Below, piece by piece: positions 53,608 to 62,700 of a DNA stretch of 64,000 bases. The position numbers and the translations under genes were made by a program. The first letter of the stretch is position 1, and the number at the start of each line of letters is the position of its first letter. Under the pieces are notes generated by a model that did not search any database, had not been told where the DNA came from, and saw only the letters and a list, made by a program, of their open reading frames with translations. The stretch is from Psychroserpens sp. SPM9 (GTDB taxonomy: Bacteria; Bacteroidota; Bacteroidia; Flavobacteriales; Flavobacteriaceae), in assembly GCF_025153525.1 (NCBI RefSeq), contig NZ_JANZNR010000001.1:837899-901898 (forward strand). The letters are read 5' to 3'.

Positions 53608-54321
53608 ATGATTACGAAATTACATATAGAAAATATTCTATTTTTAGATATTGAAACGGTTCCTGAAACCGAATATTATTCTGAATTGGATGCCACCAAA
53701 CAGCAACTTTGGGAACATAAATCACAGTACCAGAGACGTGACGAATATACTGCTGAAGCGTTTTATGAGCGTGCAGGAATTTGGGCAGAGTTTGGTAAAA
53801 TCATCTGTATTTCGGTTGGATATTTTAAAATGGAAGGCGACATCAGAACTTTTAGAGTTACTTCGTTTTATGGTGATGAAGTCACAATTCTGAAGGACTT
53901 TAAAAACTTGTTATTAACTCATTTCAGTTCAAATAAACATTTGCTTTGCGCACATAACGGTAAAGAATTTGATTTCCCCTACATTGCCAGACGTATGATC
54001 ATTCACAATATCGAATTACCTTATAAGTTAAATCTCTTCGGAAAAAAACCTTGGGAAGTTCCTCACCTGGACACCTTAGAACTTTGGAAATTTGGCGACT
54101 ATAAAACCTACACCTCTCTAAAATTACTGACTAATGTATTAGGCATTCCTTCTCCAAAAGATGATATCGATGGCAGTGAAGTATACCGCGTGTATTATAA
54201 AGATCAAGAAATTGACCGTATTATCACCTATTGCGAAAAAGACACCATTGCCGTTGCTCAAATTTTCTTAAGATTACGTGGCGACGACTTATTACATGAT
54301 AATGAAATTATTCATGTATAG
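53608..54321 (+). CDS. 3'-5' exonuclease (DnaQ-like, PolB-type)
   Basis: 237 aa. DEDD exonuclease residues are present: ILFLDIETVPETEYY (Asp and Glu near 15-17), LCAHNGKEFDFPYIARRM (near 120-130) and CEKDTIAVAQIFLRLR (near 215). The domain is of the predicted PolB-like kind and stands without a polymerase. It should trim DNA or RNA 3' ends. The fold is clear; the precise role is not. Confidence 0.88.
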   Translation: MITKLHIENILFLDIETVPETEYYSELDATKQQLWEHKSQYQRRDEYTAEAFYERAGIWAEFGKIICISVGYFKMEGDIRTFRVTSFYGDEVTILKDFKNLLLTHFSSNKHLLCAHNGKEFDFPYIARRMIIHNIELPYKLNLFGKKPWEVPHLDTLELWKFGDYKTYTSLKLLTNVLGIPSPKDDIDGSEVYRVYYKDQEIDRIITYCEKDTIAVAQIFLRLRGDDLLHDNEIIHV

Positions 54322-54337
54322 GATCAAGACTTTAACT

Positions 54338-57300
54338 CTAGTTAATGACAACCTTTTGAGTTTTCTTTTGAACACTATTCTTTAATGCCACAATATAAGC
54401 GCCTCTTGCCGCAGATAACACATCAATACGGTGTGTGGTCTGAGCACTGTCTAAAGTTATTTGTTTAACCAGTCGTCCCTGAATGTCGTAGATGCTTACA
54501 TCTGTATCCTCAATCAACTGCCCTTTGATATACACAACTTTTGTATTGGTACTTGTATAGATCTCAATCGTGTTGTCTTCAGTAGAAACTGTACTTAAAG
54601 TGTCTTCATTAAATCGTAAATAGTATCTTCCAATATTACTTAAGTCTTCATTTAATGTTATAGTATAATCACTATTATTTAATAAGGTAAAAGTATTATT
54701 AACGCTATCTTCTAAATAGACTTCTATATTTTCTGGTAATGTGCTTTCAGAAATACTAATGGTCAATTGCTGACCTTGCGCGATATGAACACCTAACGGA
54801 ATCACAGCGTTAGATAAAGCATCAAACCCCAGAGATTGAATTGCCATATCAATACCATTATTATCTTCTAATAGGTGAGAATACAAAGCGAAATTTGAAG
54901 GCGCCTGGTCTCCAAAGACGCTAGAATCATAGTTAAAGTCCATTCCGTTAGAAGCATTATTGGTAAAGTAGAAATCTGTTTTGTAAACGCCTTGTGTAGC
55001 ATGACTTAATTCTAATTGTAGATGAACAATACTTGAACTTCCGTCTTGTCGGCCCAATATAAAATCATCTGAACTTCCTATACTTCGCATGGTTGGTGTA
55101 AAACTTATCGACCCGTTATTAGTTGCAGAGGCTACTAAAAACCCTTGACCTGGCGTGACAATAGCATTGGGGTTAGCATCAGAATAAGCCTGATTCCATA
55201 TTTCCCAACCATTGGCATTCCCATTATAGCCGTAGATTCCTGAACTCTGAGTATCAAACTGTGAATTATTTACTGAAAGAAAATCGGAAAGCTTTATATA
55301 GGACGGATAAGGATTTCCTACAAGATTCCATTCTGGATTGTTAGGTCCATTATTCACAATTGGTATGCTTAATGCTCTCGTCGTCACTAATCCATCAAAT
55401 GTAAAGGTGCTTGCATCTGTAGAAGCTGCTCTGTAACCAATACCAGCATACATAGGTGCCGTTTCAGTAGCTGAATACAATACATAAGTATCTGTGATTT
55501 TATCAAATGGTCCGAATAAATATAACGTGTTACCCGTATTACTTAGAATATTAGGATTAGCTTGCCTGAAATTTAAAAACGATTCCCCAAATACTGGTGG
55601 TGCAATAAGGTCATTGCCTCCAGTACTAGCTGTTGTGTTTACATGACGTTTGTACTGCACATTTCCGATAACAAAATTACTGACAATTAAGCTTGCATAT
55701 TCATTAGAATCGGATTCTAAAATAACATTGTCATTAGTAATTAAATTACCATTAACCGATAATGACTTTGCTTTTTCAATAATTATTCCTGCGCCAGTAT
55801 TAACTCTTATATCATTGATTTGAATATCGTCAGTAACTGTATACGTTCCATCTAAAACAATGGCATTATCAGTTCCTGTTAATGCTGATGGTGCGTATGG
55901 TGTCCAAGCGCTATTTGTGTAAATTAAATCTCCTGAACCAATAAGTTTTACCGTATAGTCTTCTACTTCACCCCAGGTAAAATCTTCACAAGAGGTAGGA
56001 ATCCCATCATACTTTAAAGACACGCGCATTCTTGTATCTGTTTCAGTAGCACTCAACGGAATAGTAAAATTACCACTAATAGGCGTATTGGTCGTAGGTG
56101 CTTGAGAAAACACAAGCTCACCTGAGTCTTCAAAATCACCATCTTTATTATAATCAATCCAAACAGCATAACCTTCAGAATAAATCGTACCTGTCCAAGT
56201 AGGTGTTATAGTAATCGTATACTGGTTGCCTTTTCTCAAAGCCGTTGATATATTGGTAAAATCAGAATAAAACTGAGCATCTGAAGAATTATCTATAGTG
56301 TTTAATTGTACACGGCTAATATATTCATCATTAACATTCTCACTTTCAGAAACACAATAACTTAAAACTTCCGGTAATGTCAATATTGCCACTTCATTAC
56401 TATCTTCTGACTCATTTCCTGCAGCGTCTTTAGCTATCACTTTAAAAACGTAAATCGTTTCAGGAGTTAAGTTTGTAACTTGATAATTTGTCGTTGGGAC
56501 ATTCGCAATAAGGGTTCCATCCTGATACACATCATAAGTCACAACCCCTAAGTTATCGGTTGATGTTTCCCATGCTAAATCTACTGTGGTATCAGTAACA
56601 TTGCTTGCTAATAGATTTAATGGTGTTGTAGGACTTTCTGTATCTGGCGCGAGAGTCGTAATAGAAACCGTATTACTTTGAGGAGAGCTGTTTCCAGCAG
56701 CATCTTTGGCAATAACATAAAAATCATAGTTGGTTAAAGGGCTAAGTCCTGTAACTTGATAAGAAGTCGTTGGTATTGTAGCTATCAATACGCCGTCTTG
56801 ATAAATTTCATATTCAGTAACAGCAATATTATCAGTTGAGGCATCCCAACTTAAGTCTACAGAATTAGCAGTGATATTAGCAGCTGTTAAATTTGTTGGT
56901 TCAGTAGGCGCTTCAGTATCTGGAATAGCTGCTTCGGTAAAACTCCCTGTAAAAACACCTCTTCCGTAGGTAGAAGCAATGACCTGATTCGTTGTATCAT
57001 CACCACTCACATCCCAGTAATCTAACGACGTTACGCTCACATCACTCATACCGTTGTAAGACTGTGTCCATGACGGATTAGCAGTATCAAAATCTATAGT
57101 TTGCCAAACACCTAACTGGGTTGCAACAATAGCTTCGTTAGGACTTAAAGGATTCAAAAGAAAGTCTCTCACAGGTATATTAGGAAGATTTCCTTCTTTA
57201 CTTACCCAGCTTTGACCTTCATCATCAGAATACCAAATGCTTGTTACCCCATAATTATGAATGGTAACAATTAAATCTTCAAAGGTTTCACCAAATCTAA

Positions 57301-59461
57301 CTGAAGACACAGAGCCCACGAAAGGCGTTGTAATTGTTGTCCACGTCGCAGAAGAATTAGTCACATTAGTTAACCTTAATAAGCCTCCATTTGCTGTCCC
57401 GACATACCATGTATTTGCGGCAAAAGGTGATGCTCTAAAAGCGGTTGGTTTTGATGTTAAATTCGTAGCATTAGAAAGTGTACCACTTGAGGCGTTGTTA
57501 ACATTAATACTTCGAATAGAATAAGACGTACCCGAAGAATTATTAGACAATAATCGATTTGCATCATCATCATAACCCATTTGATTCACAAAATCTCCCG
57601 TTGTTTGACTATTAGCTAAAGAAGTGGCGCCTCCATTAATTCGACTCACACCATCCCATGGTAGATCAAATCTGTAGATAACATTAAATACGTAAGTGGC
57701 AATCATATAATCACCATCTTTATCTACAAAGGTGTAAAAACCATCACCATCACTTAGTTCTTCAGAAGAATTTATACCAGGCGATGTGTTTGCATCTCTA
57801 AAAGCCTGAGTCCCGTTATCTTGTGCGCCAGCTGAAAAAATGCCATTGGTGTCACCTGTTCCGTCAGGACCTATTCCTGCTTTAACAAATTGCGTGACAT
57901 TATAGCCGTTGTTTCTGGTACTAATCGTTCCTCCTGCGTTATTCGAATAAGATATACCACCATCATGTCCAAAAAGCATAGCGGTTGAAGAGTTATTCCC
58001 AAAGGCAATAGAATGCTGATCAGCGTGAACAAATTGATAACCAAAACCACCATACCAATGCGAAAGCTGTGTATATGTTGTTCCTCCATTAGTTGTTTTA
58101 AACAAATCGATTCCTCCTACATAAAATGTATCATCATCGGCAGGATCAGCTTCGATTACTAAATCGTAAAATGCTTGTCCGCGACAAAAGTCATTTGCTG
58201 CTATATTGGTATCGGCATCATTAGGTAAATTTAAGGATGTAATACTTCCAAAAGCATTTGTTGTTTCGTAAATATGAACCGGAGAATTAATGCCTTCGGT
58301 TAATGCATAAATTTTATTCGCATTAGTTGCAGAACACTCCAACTCTACTCGATCTGAATCGGTTAATGGAGATGCGGCAGCTTCGGTCCATGTGCTTCCA
58401 TTGGTAGAACTAAATACACGACCTCCACCTTCTCCAATAGCAGAACCAATTGTCCCTACCCATATTCTATTATCTGCACCAACTTCAAAATCGTTAGGAA
58501 TATAGTAATATGTTTCTCCACCAAAAGAATGTTGCATATTAGCAGATTCTATTCTATTCCAATTTGCACCACCATCTGTAGAACGATAAATTCCTGAAGA
58601 TTGTAAACCCAGCCAGTTATTAGGATTAGCTGCGTCACCATAGATGTGAGCACCAACTGCCACAAACAGTTCGGTAGATGTTCCATTATCCCATGCTAAA
58701 ATATCATTGACGTAATAAATACCTGATAGGAATAAGTTTGTAGCACTAAAGTTAATATCTCCACTATCTGCTGGTGGAATATTTATGGCGTTCCAAGTTG
58801 TACCACCATCTGTAGTAACATAAACGCCATTACCTACCACATCACCAGCGGTGTATTGTTCTCCAGTACCTGCATACCATATATTAGAATTTCTAGGATC
58901 AACGGTTAATGAAGTCACTGATAGATTACCAGGCACATTATCAACTCTGGTCCAGGTTGACGCAGCACTACCTATATTTGTATTTTTCCATAGTCCGCCA
59001 CTTACACCACCTGCATACACCGTATTATTAGTTAAATCATTGGGATCAAACATGATAACACGGGTTCTTCCTCCAACATTATCAGGTCCTCTTTCTACCC
59101 AAGCATTATCAATACTGCCTGGTGATCTAAACATTGTTCTTTGTTGTACTAATTGTTCTCGTAAAAGTGTTAACTCGCCATCATCTAATCTTCCTGTAGA
59201 TGGGTTTATTGTTAGCTCCCACATTTGTTCAAAATAGCGATTAGGTGGTAAGCCATGATGCTTACGTTTTTTCTTATCCCAGCTAAGGGTGTTTTTAAAC
59301 GGACTATTATTTAAATAGTTTTTATGCTTTTCTCTTAACGCTTCGACTGAAAGTTGAGGTTCAACTGGGATCTTTTCAGATTGAAAATTGAACAGATAAA
59401 AAGTACCTATAGACAATATAATTAGGCAAAAAACTATAGTGGGGTATAATTTTTTATTCAT
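54338..59461 (-). CDS. large T9SS cargo: BNR propeller, two Fn3, GEVED, type A sorting domain
   Basis: 1707 aa. An N-terminal signal helix (about 5-25) is followed by a propeller with BNR/sortilin-like repeats (WVERGPDNVGGRTRVIMFDP, GVYVTTDGGTTWNAI, GIYRSTDGGANWNRI) to about 840. Two fibronectin III domains (845-1030) and a GEVED domain (CVSESENVNDEYISRVQ ... DYNKDGDFEDSGELVF, 1032-1170) come next. Then a module of about 450 residues is shared with the 59765 gene. The last 80 residues form a type A sorting domain (IYDIQGRLVKQI ... GAYIVALK). It is exported by the type IX system and anchored on the surface or released. The call is structural; function unknown. Confidence 0.88.
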   Translation of the reverse strand: MNKKLYPTIVFCLIILSIGTFYLFNFQSEKIPVEPQLSVEALREKHKNYLNNSPFKNTLSWDKKKRKHHGLPPNRYFEQMWELTINPSTGRLDDGELTLLREQLVQQRTMFRSPGSIDNAWVERGPDNVGGRTRVIMFDPNDLTNNTVYAGGVSGGLWKNTNIGSAASTWTRVDNVPGNLSVTSLTVDPRNSNIWYAGTGEQYTAGDVVGNGVYVTTDGGTTWNAINIPPADSGDINFSATNLFLSGIYYVNDILAWDNGTSTELFVAVGAHIYGDAANPNNWLGLQSSGIYRSTDGGANWNRIESANMQHSFGGETYYYIPNDFEVGADNRIWVGTIGSAIGEGGGRVFSSTNGSTWTEAAASPLTDSDRVELECSATNANKIYALTEGINSPVHIYETTNAFGSITSLNLPNDADTNIAANDFCRGQAFYDLVIEADPADDDTFYVGGIDLFKTTNGGTTYTQLSHWYGGFGYQFVHADQHSIAFGNNSSTAMLFGHDGGISYSNNAGGTISTRNNGYNVTQFVKAGIGPDGTGDTNGIFSAGAQDNGTQAFRDANTSPGINSSEELSDGDGFYTFVDKDGDYMIATYVFNVIYRFDLPWDGVSRINGGATSLANSQTTGDFVNQMGYDDDANRLLSNNSSGTSYSIRSINVNNASSGTLSNATNLTSKPTAFRASPFAANTWYVGTANGGLLRLTNVTNSSATWTTITTPFVGSVSSVRFGETFEDLIVTIHNYGVTSIWYSDDEGQSWVSKEGNLPNIPVRDFLLNPLSPNEAIVATQLGVWQTIDFDTANPSWTQSYNGMSDVSVTSLDYWDVSGDDTTNQVIASTYGRGVFTGSFTEAAIPDTEAPTEPTNLTAANITANSVDLSWDASTDNIAVTEYEIYQDGVLIATIPTTSYQVTGLSPLTNYDFYVIAKDAAGNSSPQSNTVSITTLAPDTESPTTPLNLLASNVTDTTVDLAWETSTDNLGVVTYDVYQDGTLIANVPTTNYQVTNLTPETIYVFKVIAKDAAGNESEDSNEVAILTLPEVLSYCVSESENVNDEYISRVQLNTIDNSSDAQFYSDFTNISTALRKGNQYTITITPTWTGTIYSEGYAVWIDYNKDGDFEDSGELVFSQAPTTNTPISGNFTIPLSATETDTRMRVSLKYDGIPTSCEDFTWGEVEDYTVKLIGSGDLIYTNSAWTPYAPSALTGTDNAIVLDGTYTVTDDIQINDIRVNTGAGIIIEKAKSLSVNGNLITNDNVILESDSNEYASLIVSNFVIGNVQYKRHVNTTASTGGNDLIAPPVFGESFLNFRQANPNILSNTGNTLYLFGPFDKITDTYVLYSATETAPMYAGIGYRAASTDASTFTFDGLVTTRALSIPIVNNGPNNPEWNLVGNPYPSYIKLSDFLSVNNSQFDTQSSGIYGYNGNANGWEIWNQAYSDANPNAIVTPGQGFLVASATNNGSISFTPTMRSIGSSDDFILGRQDGSSSIVHLQLELSHATQGVYKTDFYFTNNASNGMDFNYDSSVFGDQAPSNFALYSHLLEDNNGIDMAIQSLGFDALSNAVIPLGVHIAQGQQLTISISESTLPENIEVYLEDSVNNTFTLLNNSDYTITLNEDLSNIGRYYLRFNEDTLSTVSTEDNTIEIYTSTNTKVVYIKGQLIEDTDVSIYDIQGRLVKQITLDSAQTTHRIDVLSAARGAYIVALKNSVQKKTQKVVIN

Positions 59462-59764
59462 GTTGGACTTGGGTTAATTTCTGAAAAATCAAATGAATCA
59501 GAAGAAATTTTGTTATCAATAAAAATGCTGAAAATAACGAGTTTTTGTTAAAATTTAATTAAAATGAATAAGTTTTTTGATTATCGGTATAAAAAACTAA
59601 GAATTATCCCACAAATAATAGCAACAAATGTTGATATACAACACCATCATTTATATATGAAGATTATGGTCAAAAAATAAAGTCCAGATTTCATATCTGG
59701 ACTTTATTTTTTAATTATGTGAGTAAGCTTATAATGATTTTTAAGTCTATAAAAACTTTAAGAA
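59462..59764. other. intergenic region between the two T9SS genes
   Basis: 303 bp of AT-rich DNA. It holds the upstream region of the 1707-aa gene (right of 59461) and the terminator of the next gene (59672-59712). No gene or clear promoter motif is seen. Confidence 0.7.
59672..59712 (-). terminator. strong hairpin terminator after the second T9SS gene
   Basis: AAAAAATAAAGTCCAGAT (59672-59689) pairs perfectly over 18 bp with ATCTGGACTTTATTTTTT (59695-59712) around a 5-nt loop. A- and T-rich outer arms let it work in either direction. It lies about 50 nt past the stop of the gene ending at 59765. Confidence 0.85.
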
Positions 59765-62700
59765 TTACTTAATTACTACTTTTTCAGTTCTCTCTTGAAT
59801 TCCGTTCTTTAGAGACACAATATAAACTCCCGTTGAAATCGACGACACGTCAATACGATGGATAGTTTGTTGGTCGCTCAAAATCATCGTTTTAATCAAC
59901 CTTCCTTGTATATCATGAATTGCTAATTGCGTGTCTTCTAATAATTGTCCTTTAACATATAATGTTTTAGGTTGTGTTGTTGCGTAAATATCAATTGTAT
60001 TAGTTTCACTGCCAGGCGTACTTAAGGTTGTTTCAGCAAATCTCAAAAAGAACCGTCCAGTACCTGTAACATTAGTGTTTGTAGTAAAGGTATAATCTGA
60101 TGTATTTAACAAAGTAAAGGTATTGTTAAGTACATCTTCTAAATAAACCTCAGTACTTTCATTTAGCGTTGTTTCAGAGATACGAATAGTGACTTGTTGT
60201 CCTTGAGAAACATGAACACCTAATGGTATGGCAACATCAGATAGATTAGTATTTCCAATAGATTGAACGCCGTAATTACGTCCTTGATTCTCTTCAACTA
60301 AATGAGAATAGATTGAAAACCCTGGTGCTGTTCCAAAAAGTCCAGAATCATAATTATGATCCAAACCTAATGAGGCATTGTCTGTAAAATAGAAATCTGT
60401 ATGATACCTATTAGAGACATTACTCATTTCTAATTTTAAATGTGAAATGTTTGTGTTATTACTTTCTCTTCCGAGGATAAAATCATCATCACTACCTATA
60501 GAACGCATACTTGGTGTAAACACAATTTCTTCAGGATTTGTTGCTGTAGCAATTAAAAAGCCTTGTCCAGGTGTGATTTTTGCATTAGGATTGGCATCAG
60601 AATAAGCCTGATTCCAAATCGTCCATCCATCAGTAGCGTTTCCGTCATAACCATAAATTCCTGAGCGCTGGGTGTCAAATTTAGAGTTATTCGCACTCAA
60701 GAAATCAGATAGTTTTATATAAGAAGTGTACGGATTACCAATTAAGTTCCACTCCGGGCTTTGAGGACCAGATATAACTACAGGTGAATTAACATCTCCC
60801 ATTTTTACTAATCCTGTAAAAGTAAATGTACTAGCATCAGTTGATGCTGCTCTATACCCAACTCCTGCTTCTAATGGAGCAGTTTCAGAATCTGTATATA
60901 ACTCATAAGTTCCTGTCACTTTATCAAATGGTCCAAATAAAAATAAGGTATTTGCTGTATTGCTCAATATGTTAGGGTTTACAGCTCTAAAGTCCATAAA
61001 TGATTCTCCAAAAACTGGTGGTGCAATCAAATCGTTGCCTCCTACACTAGCAGTTGCATTGACATGTCGCTTATATTGTGCAGTTCCAACGACTAGATTA
61101 CTAACAATTAAACTTGCATATTCATCAGAATCTGATTCCATAACCACATTATCAGCAGTCTTTAATGCGCCATTTACGGTTAATGACTTTGCTTTTTCAA
61201 TAACAATTCCTGCACCATCGCAAACTGTCATATCATTAATTTGGATATCATCGGTTACATTGTAAGTCCCATCTAATACAAATGCATTGTCTGTATTTGT
61301 AATAGGTGAAGGCGCATAAGGCGTCCATGCGCTACTGGTATAAATTAAATCGCCAAACCCAACAAGAATTACCGTATAATCTTCTACTTCTCCATAGGTA
61401 AACGTCTCGCAAGATGTTGGAATTCCGTTCCATTTCATAGAAACTCGCATTCTTGTTTTAATTACTGAAGCAGTCGCTGGAATTGTAAAACTTCCACTAA
61501 CCGTTGGGTTTTGTGTAGGTGCTTGAGTAAATACTTGTTCTCCTGAATCTTCAAAATCACCATCACCATTATAATCAATCCAAACGGAATAGGCTTCATT
61601 ATATACTGTACCTGCCCAAGCTGGTGTAATTGTAATTGTATAAGCATTCCCTTTTCTAAGTACTGTTGAAATACTGGTGAAATCTGAATAATCCTGTGCA
61701 CCAGAAGCGTTGTCGATAGTATTCAATTCTACATTACTGATGTATTCTTCTGTGGAATTAGTACTCGTAGAATCACAATAATCAGCTGTATCATCTAATG
61801 TTATAAATGTAATAGCGGTCGCATAACCAGAAGTGGCTGTTGCCGAACACTTGCTTCTAACCTCTACTTCGTATTCTGTTGAAGATGTCAAAGTTGCTAA
61901 TGCTTGAGAGTTGGTTGTTATATCTAAGATATCAATCCATGTCGGACTTCCAAGTTGGCGGTATCTTAAATCAAAATCAAAAGAAGGCATTGCATCCCAA
62001 CTTATTGTTGCTCCAGTAGCTGTAATTGAACCTGCAGACAACCCTGTAGGTGGAGTTGGTTCAATTCCCTGATTTTCCCATTCACAAGTTGTATTATTAA
62101 ATTGATAATCGTCCCAACAATTTGTGGCTGTTGGCTCGATAGGTTGCGTTCCTTGGTTCACCCAAGTACAATAGGTTGGTGATAAATCATCGTTATCAAA
62201 CTGATAATCATCCCAACAATTTGTAGCAGCGGGTTCTAAAGGCTCTGTACCTTGATTTTCCCACTCACAAGTTGTATCATTAAATTGGTAATCATCCCAA
62301 CAGTTTGTGGCTGTTGGTTCAGTAGGTTGTGTACCACTTAAATCCCATTCGCAAGTCGTATAGTTATAAGTAGCCGTTTCCCAGCATTCTAATGTTGCTG
62401 GTTCATCTTGTAATGTTACTGTAACTACTGCTGTACATGTGTCGGTATTTCCACTAGTGTCGGTCACCGTTAATGTGACATTATTAGCGCCTTCATCGGC
62501 ACATGTAAAAGTTGTTTGTGAGGCAGCAATAGAAGCAATTCCGCAATTATCAGAAGATTCATTATTTATCTGAGCTGCAGTAATCGTTGCATTGCCACTG
62601 GCATCCAGTTGAACCGTTATGTTTTGACAAAATGCGCTAGGATCTTCATTGTCGGCTACAACAGTTATATTAAATGATGCTGTATTTGTATTTCCGTTAT

